Source of the DNA: Candidatus Curtissbacteria bacterium RIFOXYA1_FULL_41_14
Lineage (GTDB): Bacteria > Patescibacteriota > Microgenomatia > Curtissbacterales > GWA2-41-24
Length of the DNA stretch: 39,846 nt
NCBI GenBank assembly: GCA_001775095.1
Contig: MFCA01000001.1
Location: forward strand, 1-39,846
Direction of reading: 5' to 3'
Shown: positions 17,949-26,110 of the stretch, in pieces
Position numbering within the stretch: position 1 is the stretch's first letter
Layout of the letters: each line of letters starts with the position of its first letter
Notes under the pieces: model-generated
Database searches by the model: none
The model's input: the letters and a program-made list of their open reading frames with translations, nothing else
Told to the model about the DNA's origin: nothing
Made by a program: the position numbers and the translations under genes

Positions 17949-18064
17949 ATTTGGGAATTATACTAAAAAGGAGTCCAATCAGCAAACTATGGGGTAATTA
18001 TTGCGTCAATTGGTCGGACTTTTTTGAACTTGGAGTTACATTGCCAGTAACCGGTTTAGCTTCG

Positions 18065-18243
18065 TGAGCGGGTGATGTCTTCGACTCTGAGGGATGAGTC
18101 CTCAGGTCTTCGACGGTGAGCTCAGTCGAATCGCTCAGACTCGAATGAGGTTCTGGGCTCGAACCTGCACGAGCTGTTTAATGATAGCAATGATGAGGCT
18201 AAATTACTAGCGTTTCAGCTGGAAGCTTTAAGCAGCCACCTCA
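18065..18243 (+). repeat. Cassette-boundary repeat copy D (lacks the internal ~36-nt insert)
   Basis: GAGCTGTTTAATGATAGCAATGATGAGGCTAAATTACTAGCGTTTCAGCTGGAAGC = ELFNDSNDEAKLLAFQLEA in frame. Confidence 0.85.
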
Positions 18244-18254
18244 ATGAAAGAAAA

Positions 18255-19019
18255 TTAAAAGATTTGGAAAGTCTTTAGAATCTTTACAAATTCATTATAA
18301 GTTTCTTGGACTTCGCCATTATACTTTCCTTTAGAAATTTCGTCCGAAATTTCTGCTAAGTCCCTCACTTTAATATTACCAGACTGCTTTGCTGTCAAAT
18401 ATAAGTCAAGACTAACACGCGTATCCTTAGTAAAGGTTAAAGCCATAAAAGCAAAAGTGCCAGGATCATCGTTACCAACATTACCCTGGCATATAGAAAT
18501 ACCATAAGCAATTTTAACTCCTCTATCGCTTTTAATAACTTTTGGATTTTTTACTTCGCCTGTTAAATCAAATCCATTAAAATTTTCACCAGGATTTGTC
18601 TTTTCAAATAATTGTTTTTGCTCTTGAATAGATTTTGGGTCAATATGCCCACAAGGTCCGTCTGCATAGGGAGCTTCGGAAACAATGATTGTTTCTAAAT
18701 TTAGGTTAAATTTCTCTTGGTCATAGTTTTGCGAAGGCTTGGAGGACAGATCTGTAAAATCATGCAAAATGTAATTCGTAAGATATTGAAAACCAAATCT
18801 ATACTTTATATTTTTATACTCGCTTAATCCATTCGTAGAAAGCGTTGTTGTCGCAATTGGTGATTGCTCCATATTTGGAGTTGGTGAAGCGGTAACAGTT
18901 GAAGTTACAGGTTGAGATAAAGAACTTCTAAACCTAGCCAAAGCAATAACACTGGCTATAACTATAACGATTAGAATACCTCCGATGACAAGAGGAACTA
19001 TAAACCCTTTTTCTCTCAC
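18255..19019 (-). CDS. Hypothetical membrane-anchored protein
   Basis: N-terminal TM followed by Ser/Thr/Pro-rich linker; no recognised family. Confidence 0.6.
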   Translation of the reverse strand: MREKGFIVPLVIGGILIVIVIASVIALARFRSSLSQPVTSTVTASPTPNMEQSPIATTTLSTNGLSEYKNIKYRFGFQYLTNYILHDFTDLSSKPSQNYDQEKFNLNLETIIVSEAPYADGPCGHIDPKSIQEQKQLFEKTNPGENFNGFDLTGEVKNPKVIKSDRGVKIAYGISICQGNVGNDDPGTFAFMALTFTKDTRVSLDLYLTAKQSGNIKVRDLAEISDEISKGKYNGEVQETYNEFVKILKTFQIF

Positions 19020-19069
19020 ACTTTCAGTTTAGCAATATTTGGGGACTTACACAAAACTGAGGCTACTTT

Positions 19070-19082
19070 GAGCGGGTGATGG
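19070..19082 (-). pseudogene. tRNA-Gly 3'-end remnant (CCATCACCCGCTC)
   Basis: 13-nt match to the 3' end of the intact tRNA-Gly, downstream of GIY-YIG #4. Confidence 0.65.
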
Positions 19083-19091
19083 TGCCCTACG

Positions 19092-19117
19092 CTGTCCGTA
19101 ACTTTAGTGCAGGACAG
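19092..19117. repeat. Small hairpin element CTGTCC-GTAACTTTAGTGCA-GGACAG
   Basis: Same fold and core as 19417..19442 and 31680..31705. Confidence 0.7.
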
Positions 19118-19128
19118 CTTCGGAACAC

Positions 19129-19404
19129 TTATTCATTACCCTTTACGTCTTTCACTAAAGCTACGTCTACCAATCTCTTGTATACGAATGCTTTACCAGA
19201 TCCTGATTTGAGATAAAGTTCAAAATCCTTTGCTTTTTGTTTATTTACAAACGCACAATAGAAAACAAGTTTCCACGGAAGATGGCCCTTTGTAAATTTA
19301 GATTTACCGTTGTTATGTTCATTAAATCTTTTCTTAAGATCTTCCGTATAACCGTAATAAAGAATGTTGGATTTTGAACTTCTGAGGATATAAACGTAAT
19401 ACAT
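19129..19404 (-). CDS. GIY-YIG nuclease #4
   Basis: MYYVYILRSSKSNILYYGYTEDLKKRFNEHNNGKSKFTKGHLPWKLVFYCAF. Confidence 0.93.
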   Translation of the reverse strand: MYYVYILRSSKSNILYYGYTEDLKKRFNEHNNGKSKFTKGHLPWKLVFYCAFVNKQKAKDFELYLKSGSGKAFVYKRLVDVALVKDVKGNE

Positions 19405-19416
19405 ATAGCTAAGCTA

Positions 19417-19442
19417 CCGTCTGTAGCTTTAGCGAAAGACGG
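19417..19442. repeat. Small hairpin element CCGTCT-GTAGCTTTAGCGAA-AGACGG
   Basis: Immediately at the 3' end of tRNA-Gly; same family as 19092 and 31680. Confidence 0.7.
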
Positions 19443-19443
19443 G

Positions 19444-19515
19444 AGCGGGTGATGGGGATCGAACCCACGCTCTTCCACTTGGCAAGCGGACGTTTTACCA
19501 CTAAACTACACCCGC
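19444..19515 (-). tRNA. tRNA-Gly (anticodon GCC)
   Basis: GCGGGTG/CACCCGC acceptor; loop CTTGCCAAG; T-arm GTGGGTTCGATCCCCAT. Confidence 0.94.
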
Positions 19516-19781
19516 GCGGATTTTAAATAATTTGCAAGTCTTCTCTCTATATATCCTCGACCGAAACCCGTTTTTAATTGTAATTCCCTTTTACGCGCAT
19601 CCGTTTTATTTAGACACATTTCTAGATATACTAACTCGATCTGATCGTAACTTTTTGTCGTTTTTACGAGTTTATTTTTATGTTCAATTACTCTTTTTAC
19701 GTAATTATCAGTAGAACCCATATAAAACTTTCTTCGATTACGTTTTGTATCTACACAATAAAGAACGTAAGTATAATACAT
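19506..19781 (-). CDS. GIY-YIG nuclease #3; stop codon lies inside tRNA-Gly
   Basis: MYYTYVLYCVDTKRNRRKFYMGSTDNYVKRVIEHKN...ARKRELQLKTGFGRGYIERRLANYL; C-terminal SARV* comes from TCCGCGCGGGTGTAG. Confidence 0.92.
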   Translation of the reverse strand: MYYTYVLYCVDTKRNRRKFYMGSTDNYVKRVIEHKNKLVKTTKSYDQIELVYLEMCLNKTDARKRELQLKTGFGRGYIERRLANYLKSARV

Positions 19782-19787
19782 CAGTTA

Positions 19788-19910
19788 GGACGTTTTACCA
19801 CTATCAGCCAAAAACTTTGTATTTACGCTGATCCGCCATAATTCTTGCCCGAAAATGCTACGCATCATACGTTGCAGGCGGGCGAAGCTTTAGGCGGAAA
19901 CTACACCCGC
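19788..19910 (-). pseudogene. tRNA-Gly 5' part interrupted by a 94-nt hairpin-rich insertion
   Basis: GCGGGTGTAGTTT (19910..19898) + 94 nt + TAGTGGTAAAACGTCC (19803..19788), both matching intact tRNA-Gly. Confidence 0.8.
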
Positions 19911-19960
19911 GCGAAGCATATTTTAGCACAAATTTGGGAAAATGAGGATTCTTCTTTGGT

Positions 19961-20491
19961 TTACTGATTGTACAGTTTGTAGGTAACAGCAAGCTGGATC
20001 GCAGATATTTTATTTTGGCTATCTATAGTAAAAGCAGCCAGTTGTTCGCCGTTTTTAGAAATACCTATAAAAGTATCTGCAAGCTGGGAATTTTTTTCTT
20101 TTAGATTTTTGACTAAATCGGCCTCCTGATTAAAATCCAGCGGGATCCCCTTGTCGATATAGCTTAGTTGATCGGAAGCCTCCTGAGGAGTCATCGGTTC
20201 GCAGCACTCAGATGACATTAGGGAAAAGTCAATTTTGGGTGTGAGCATATAAGGAATAAGCCCTTGGTAATTTTTGTCGTTGATATTTTCTTCAATAGCT
20301 TTCCGGGTTAGAGCGAGATTTTGTATTGGCGTGGGAGTTGGTTGTTCAGATGGTGAGGATTGAACTATAGCGGTTGGTGAAGGTGTCGAGTTTTGCTTTG
20401 TTAACTGCCCAGTTAGGTATAATAAATAGATACTCACTGCCAGTAAGACAGCGAATATAGTAACTAAAATAATCAGAAAATTTTTGCTCAC
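19961..20491 (-). CDS. Hypothetical membrane-anchored protein
   Basis: N-terminal TM and Pro/Ser/Thr linker. Confidence 0.6.
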   Translation of the reverse strand: MSKNFLIILVTIFAVLLAVSIYLLYLTGQLTKQNSTPSPTAIVQSSPSEQPTPTPIQNLALTRKAIEENINDKNYQGLIPYMLTPKIDFSLMSSECCEPMTPQEASDQLSYIDKGIPLDFNQEADLVKNLKEKNSQLADTFIGISKNGEQLAAFTIDSQNKISAIQLAVTYKLYNQ

Positions 20492-20522
20492 ATGGCCAGC
20501 ATAGTTGAAAAATCAAGCAAGA

Positions 20523-21197
20523 TCAAGATCTATCAATTCCTTCCCCAATATTAGAAACCACATACAGATTTGGGTAGAGACGAAGTTGGCTCCTAGGTAT
20601 TATCAAACCAGTACTTGTGTGATGAACTAAATATACTTTCACATTGGGAAATAAATCCGCGATTACTATTGCAGTCCTTGGATCATCGTCATAATGCTCA
20701 ACGTCATTATCATCGCGAGTTAACAGTCTAATAACATCTACCTTACTTTCTGTACTACTGACACAATCAGGTTTAAAAGCGAATCCTTGTTTAAAAATGG
20801 ACTCGCTTTCGATATATTCATCTATGTGTGCTCTGTAAAACTGTCCTATTGTCATCTCAACCCACTCCTGTTTATTTGATCGGCCGCTGTTAACAACATT
20901 TCTACTATTCTCGTTCGAAGTAGTCCTTGATAGCGCATAGCGAACACCATCCAAGAGTCTCCTCCGTGCGTGAAGCGCTAAGGACAATTTCTCAAGCGGG
21001 CTTCTGATAGGAATGTTAACAGGATCATGGTTCACATTAGGAAATGAGTCTAAAGAAACAACTCTATAATGTTCGCGTCTTAATCTTGAGCCAGCAAGCC
21101 CAATTACACGAAGAGTTCGTCCGCGATCAATCAATGTATCGTCTACGTCGAGTGAACGAAAAAGTATTCGTTCAGCCATAGGCAAGAATTGTAGCAT
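20523..21197 (-). CDS. HAD-like hydrolase, divergent
   Basis: FRSLDVDDTLIDRGRT; late DDDPRTAIVIADLFPNV. Confidence 0.6.
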   Translation of the reverse strand: MLQFLPMAERILFRSLDVDDTLIDRGRTLRVIGLAGSRLRREHYRVVSLDSFPNVNHDPVNIPIRSPLEKLSLALHARRRLLDGVRYALSRTTSNENSRNVVNSGRSNKQEWVEMTIGQFYRAHIDEYIESESIFKQGFAFKPDCVSSTESKVDVIRLLTRDDNDVEHYDDDPRTAIVIADLFPNVKVYLVHHTSTGLIIPRSQLRLYPNLYVVSNIGEGIDRS

Positions 21198-21265
21198 TAG
21201 GGAAGTCTAAACACCAAATCAACAGGAAAATGGAAATTTAACCTCGTCTGAATTATGATTAGACG

Positions 21266-22390
21266 ATGTTTAAAAGACTTATTATTGTCCTTTTTCTACT
21301 TTTAATAATCTTCATCTCCCACGCCTTTGTTAGTCCAATTCCTTCGCGAAAGGTTGGCCCAGACTTTAGACCTGTCTACGGAGTTTCTTACAGTTTTGAA
21401 CAAGCCGGGTGGTACGGACTTGATCCGAGGGAAAGTTACATAGAAATGCTTGACGAGTTTCAATTTGACTGGGTGAGGTTTCCGCTTTTCTGGGATCAGG
21501 CAGTTGACAGAGGGACAGAGGGACAAAGGGACAAAGAGACAAAGGATATAGAGTTACGGGTTGATGATCTGAGATTTGCGATTGAAGAAGCGGAAGAAAG
21601 AAACGTCAAGGTAATTATCGCACTGGGAGCCAAAACTCCTTACTACCCGGAGTACCACTGGCCAGAGAGTATTGCTTCCCAAGTCAAGTTCGGCGAAGTA
21701 ATAACAGCCTATCATCCCGTTGCCAAAGAGATTTTGGCAATTGATCAAAAAGTAGTCGAAGAACTTGCCGTTTATGACAATATTGCCTACTGGCAGGTTG
21801 AAAACGAGCCGCTTATTGGTAACGTCAACCGCTGGAAAATCGATGCCTCTTTTGTTAAAGCTGAAGTTGAGACTGTTAGGTCGGCAGATCCTAACGACAG
21901 ACCGGTTATTCTTAATCACGCGGCAACCGGTTTTTATGATAATAGCTGGAAAGACCTTCTTCCAATCCTAAATCAAGAAGATATTTTCGCGGTCAACGCT
22001 TTTTTCAAAACAAAAGGTACTGATCTCATTACATCCAATATCCTCGGACGGCAAATCCACATATTGTGGCCCGATCATTTAGTCTGGCCGGTTCATTCAT
22101 GGTTGTTTTTGTCGCCGAATTTTGAATCTATTAAGAAATCGGTTGAGACAAACGGTAACGAGTTCTGGATTTTAGAAATGCAGGCTGAACCTTATATTAA
22201 AAAAATCGAACAAGCCCAAGACCCCTTACTTACATTTACTCCTGATGATATGATTACAGCGGACAAGTTTCTCAGGTCATACAAAATCCAAAACGTTGGT
22301 TTCTGGGGAATTCATTTTTGGCAATATAGGCAGCAAAAAGGGGATAGCACCTGGATAGAAACCGCCAAAACTATAGTTAACCAAAAGTAA
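21266..22390 (+). CDS. Secreted/anchored glycoside-hydrolase-like TIM-barrel protein
   Basis: Signal/TM; FDWVRFPLFWDQA; VKVIIALGAKTPYYPEYHWP; IAYWQVENEPLIG; FWILEMQAEPY. Confidence 0.75.
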   Translation: MFKRLIIVLFLLLIIFISHAFVSPIPSRKVGPDFRPVYGVSYSFEQAGWYGLDPRESYIEMLDEFQFDWVRFPLFWDQAVDRGTEGQRDKETKDIELRVDDLRFAIEEAEERNVKVIIALGAKTPYYPEYHWPESIASQVKFGEVITAYHPVAKEILAIDQKVVEELAVYDNIAYWQVENEPLIGNVNRWKIDASFVKAEVETVRSADPNDRPVILNHAATGFYDNSWKDLLPILNQEDIFAVNAFFKTKGTDLITSNILGRQIHILWPDHLVWPVHSWLFLSPNFESIKKSVETNGNEFWILEMQAEPYIKKIEQAQDPLLTFTPDDMITADKFLRSYKIQNVGFWGIHFWQYRQQKGDSTWIETAKTIVNQK

Positions 22391-22544
22391 TAAGAGCTTG
22401 TTTGAAAACCCTTGTTGTTCGAGTCCTTCGTTAAAACTCAGGGCTCGAACAACATGCTTTGCATATTGTTCGAGCATAGCGAGAACTATTAGACTTCTCA
22501 CTCTGTTCGAAGAATAACAAGGTTTTTAATAGACTAATAACAGA

Positions 22545-22760
22545 ATGTGCCTTGCATTACCTTTAAAAGTTACATCTCTATCCAAAAATCAAGCTGTTAT
22601 GGAAGACGGTAGAATGGTCAACTGTTCACTAGTCAAAAAGGTCAAAATGGGAGACTGGCTTATGGTAAAATCAAATTTGGCAGTAGCAAAGTTGACGCCC
22701 TCCGAAGCAAAGTCAATGTGTTCTGCTCTGAGAGAAATTTCGAATGGAATCAAAGCTTAA
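22545..22760 (+). CDS. hypC: Hydrogenase assembly chaperone HypC/HupF
   Basis: MCLALPLKVTSLSKNQAVMEDGRMVNCSLVKKVKMGDWLMV. Confidence 0.88.
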   Translation: MCLALPLKVTSLSKNQAVMEDGRMVNCSLVKKVKMGDWLMVKSNLAVAKLTPSEAKSMCSALREISNGIKA

Positions 22761-23667
22761 AAAAGGTATTTATTTGGCTTTAATAGCTGCAGTTTTCTCC
22801 GGTGTCGCCAACTTCACCAACCAATTCACCGTCCGCTACGTAGGCGATGCACTGGTTTTTACGACAATCAAAAATTCTCTCGTTGCTCTTCTTATCATAA
22901 GTCTATTAATTTTTGTCAAAAAACTTGCAAAAGTCAGGAAACTTTCCGGACGAAATCTCTTACTGCTTCTATCAATCGGCGTAATCGGCGGTAGCTTGCC
23001 TTTTTATCTATTCTTTACAGCTCTTGCCCAAATGCCGGCTATCAACGCCTCTTTAATTCACAAATCACTCGTAATTTGGGTAACAATACTTGCTGTTCCA
23101 TTTCTTAAAGAAAGATTATCTATCCGGCAGATGTTTGCAATCATTGCCGTTTTTTGGGCTAACCTTTTAGTTGGCGGGTTTGGCGGTTTCGCAGTTAATG
23201 GACCCGAATTTATGGTACTTGCCGCCACTATTCTTTGGTCTGTTGAAAGCGTCATTGCCAAGATTACCCTCAAGCAAGTTGATCCGGATATCGTGATTGC
23301 TTCGCGTATGGGAATCGGTTCGGTAATCCTTCTTCTTGCAGTGCTTGCCTCAGGTAAAAGTCCCATGCTTTTTACCCTGAATTCCAGCCAGTTTTTTCTG
23401 ACCTTTTTGACTACACTAGTCCTTTTTGGCTATGTCTCAACATGGTACAGAGCCCTATCCTATGCTCCAGTAACATTAGTCGCCACAGTTTTAACTCTAG
23501 CTACGCTAGTTACAAACGGGCTTTCAGCGGTTTTCGTCACGCACAAACTGACTATGACTCAGGTCGCCCAGTTTATTCTGCTTCTCGCTGGCACATCACT
23601 ATTCATTAATGCGGCTGGGAAAATAAAATCGGTCAGTCAGAAGTTGACTCCAAAAAGTGCAATCTAA
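22744..23667 (+). CDS. EamA/DMT-family transporter
   Basis: About 10 TM; LPFYLFFTALAQMPAINASLIHKSLVIWVTILAVPFLKERLS. Confidence 0.88.
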   Translation: MESKLKKGIYLALIAAVFSGVANFTNQFTVRYVGDALVFTTIKNSLVALLIISLLIFVKKLAKVRKLSGRNLLLLLSIGVIGGSLPFYLFFTALAQMPAINASLIHKSLVIWVTILAVPFLKERLSIRQMFAIIAVFWANLLVGGFGGFAVNGPEFMVLAATILWSVESVIAKITLKQVDPDIVIASRMGIGSVILLLAVLASGKSPMLFTLNSSQFFLTFLTTLVLFGYVSTWYRALSYAPVTLVATVLTLATLVTNGLSAVFVTHKLTMTQVAQFILLLAGTSLFINAAGKIKSVSQKLTPKSAI

Positions 23668-24397
23668 TAACCTTTCAGGAATTCTAACCTGCGCCCGTTA
23701 TTCATTCGCTCCGAACTATTACAAATACTGCGGGCCGGACGCCAACAAAAAGATATCATCATATCTCCAAAATTCCCATGCCGACCCTAATTTGGTCGAA
23801 ATTCTGGATCAGTTCGACGTACTTTTCCGTTATTTATCTTTGATAGCCCATTCAAATAATATTGCTGACCCGTTCGATCAGCGAGTGGTTGAAGCCTACT
23901 GGATAGGCAATTCTCTGCTTGAGAAGGTGAAACCCTCTCAACTTGGGAACCATCTACTTTATGATCAGCAGTTAAAAAAAAGACTTCCTCCAAAAATGCT
24001 TAAATGGGTTGTCGAAAAAATCCCCAAAGGTGTAAAAGTTCATCACAGCTTCCATGTTTTCAACATATTTATTCGGACTGGGCACCTCATTGCTCCGCAT
24101 ACGGTCGACACTATGGATCAATGCAGGATCGGTTGGGGAAAGGTAATTAAAGTTCACAGTTCACAGTTCACAGTTCACAGTCAAAAACTGATATCTCAGA
24201 ATAAAAAATTAGTCTTTATTGATTCAGTCCGTGAACTGTCAACACCGATTGACAGATCAATCAAGAACAAATTAAAACCCGGCGATCTTGTCTCATTCCA
24301 CTGGGGTTTTATCTGCGACAAAATCACCCCGCAACAGGCAAAAAATCTAGCATTTTATACAAACCAGAACCTAAAACTTGCCAATGAAACCATCTAA
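23657..24397 (+). CDS. Hydrogenase-associated protein (DUF6390-like)
   Basis: ARYSFAPNYYKYCGPDANKK..; located between hypC and hydrogenase genes; family name from memory. Confidence 0.65.
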   Translation: MQSNNLSGILTCARYSFAPNYYKYCGPDANKKISSYLQNSHADPNLVEILDQFDVLFRYLSLIAHSNNIADPFDQRVVEAYWIGNSLLEKVKPSQLGNHLLYDQQLKKRLPPKMLKWVVEKIPKGVKVHHSFHVFNIFIRTGHLIAPHTVDTMDQCRIGWGKVIKVHSSQFTVHSQKLISQNKKLVFIDSVRELSTPIDRSIKNKLKPGDLVSFHWGFICDKITPQQAKNLAFYTNQNLKLANETI

Positions 24398-24767
24398 AAT
24401 TTTAGTCTTCGGCAACCCGCGCGTAAAAGCAGATTCCATCCCTCTTAAAATATTACCCGGACTTAGAAAACAGTTTCCTGACATTAAATTTGACGTAATG
24501 GATCCGACAGAAATAATTAGCCAGAATGACAAAGAATTGTGGATACTGGATACGGTCCAGGGAATCGATGAAGTTAAAATAATCGATAATCCCTCAATAT
24601 TCGAAAACCAGCCAAATCTTAGTGTCCATGACTATGATCTCATCTTAGACCTGAATCTTCTTTTAAAACTCGGCAAGTTTAAAGAAACCAAGATAATCGC
24701 TATTCCTCAAAATATGTCAAAGGAAGCCGCGCAAGATAGAGTATCTAAAATTATTAGTGAAAATTGA
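24384..24767 (+). CDS. Hydrogenase maturation protease-like
   Basis: KILVFGNPRVKADSIPLKILPGLRKQFPDIKFDVMDPTE; adjacent to the NiFe large subunit. Confidence 0.75.
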   Translation: MKPSKILVFGNPRVKADSIPLKILPGLRKQFPDIKFDVMDPTEIISQNDKELWILDTVQGIDEVKIIDNPSIFENQPNLSVHDYDLILDLNLLLKLGKFKETKIIAIPQNMSKEAAQDRVSKIISEN

Positions 24768-26043
24768 TTTTAAGAAAATGAGTGGCACAGGAAATACAAG
24801 GGTCGTAGGCTCTAACGAATTTTTCAATTTCATGCGAAAGCTGTTCTTTATCTAAATCAATATTCTCCTCAACTAGCCTCACCAAGTTCTTCTCAATACT
24901 TATCTGATTTTGTCCTGTCGGTACTATGATTTCCGCCCTAGCTACCTTGTTATCTTTAATTTCAAGCATGTGGTAGAGAGTTCCTCTGGGCGCCTCAATT
25001 ACCCCAACTCCCACACCGTCTTTTTTTTGAGTTGACGCGGGTTTTTCAGGATTAAACTGATTGCTGCCAAGCAGCAACAGCGAGTCATCAATGCAATGCA
25101 AAATCTCAATTGCCTGGGCCAGATTATTGTCAAAAACATTTGTCGAAGGAAATCTAGAAAGTACATAGCCCACATTCTTTATTGTGTTTTCATTCAGTTT
25201 TTCCTTAGCTAGGTTAACTCTTGCAAGAGCGCCTACCATGTAAGTTTCCCTTTTGAATTTGTAACCTGAGGCTTGCGAATAGGGGATTACCTGATGTTCA
25301 AGATGTTGCCTAAAATTGGCCTCCTCGATTACTCCGTCTTTTGAGGTTTTAATTTTTCCTTCAAGAAAATCGTATCTATTCTCGCCAATTAGTCCTACAA
25401 AATTAGTCTGATCATAAAATTTAAATTGAGAATCAGAAAACAATTTAACAAGTCTTTGTGCCGCAGGCCTGGCTTTGATAAGAAAATTTTTGCAACCAGT
25501 TAAATCATCAGCCGATGGAAACTTCAAAAAGCCCCCGATTGTCAAATACGGTGCATGGACGCTTCTACCGCCAAAGGCTACCGAAAGCATATTACCTGCT
25601 TTCTTGACACAAAAAGTGTCTTCAAGAAATTGCTTTTCTTTCGGATTATTCTCATCAAGTTCCAAAATTGAGTCTTTACCTAAAAGATCAGGTAAAGCAA
25701 AAACATATAAATGGAGACCATGGTCGCGGATCATTAGTCCGTTGATGGCCAGTCGGCGCATAATCATAGTTTGGGCAGACGGAACAATTCCCAGAGCTTT
25801 TTCGCAAGCTTCAATACTGCAAAGAATGTGGGCGTTTGAACAGGTTCCGCAAATTCGCGCCAAAAGTTGTGGAACAGCCGGAACACTTTTACCCCTAACT
25901 CCCTGTGTGTAAAAGCGTTTATACTCGGAAAGTTTCAACCTCAGATCAACAACTTTTCCCCCGCGGACAGAAACATCCAGACCCGCCGCACCTTCAATTT
26001 TGGTTATTTGATCGAGTGTTAAATCGAAACTTGAATTATGCAT
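24754..26043 (-). CDS. NiFe hydrogenase large (alpha) subunit
   Basis: ARICGTCSNAH and C-terminal DPCISCATH followed by cleavable FLKINFH. Confidence 0.95.
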   Translation of the reverse strand: MHNSSFDLTLDQITKIEGAAGLDVSVRGGKVVDLRLKLSEYKRFYTQGVRGKSVPAVPQLLARICGTCSNAHILCSIEACEKALGIVPSAQTMIMRRLAINGLMIRDHGLHLYVFALPDLLGKDSILELDENNPKEKQFLEDTFCVKKAGNMLSVAFGGRSVHAPYLTIGGFLKFPSADDLTGCKNFLIKARPAAQRLVKLFSDSQFKFYDQTNFVGLIGENRYDFLEGKIKTSKDGVIEEANFRQHLEHQVIPYSQASGYKFKRETYMVGALARVNLAKEKLNENTIKNVGYVLSRFPSTNVFDNNLAQAIEILHCIDDSLLLLGSNQFNPEKPASTQKKDGVGVGVIEAPRGTLYHMLEIKDNKVARAEIIVPTGQNQISIEKNLVRLVEENIDLDKEQLSHEIEKFVRAYDPCISCATHFLKINFH

Positions 26044-26110
26044 ATTACTCTTCGAGCGGTGAGCGAGAAGTTCGCTCATGGGTAAGTTCTCGCTTTCGCT
26101 CGAACAATAT

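Noticed and set aside
18140-18180. GGGCTCGAACCTGCACGAGC in repeats B/D as a tRNA T-arm
   Set aside because: On the minus strand it contains GGTTCGA but the 5-bp T-stem does not pair (GCAGG vs CCAGA) and no anticodon arm follows; treated as part of the relic coding repeat.
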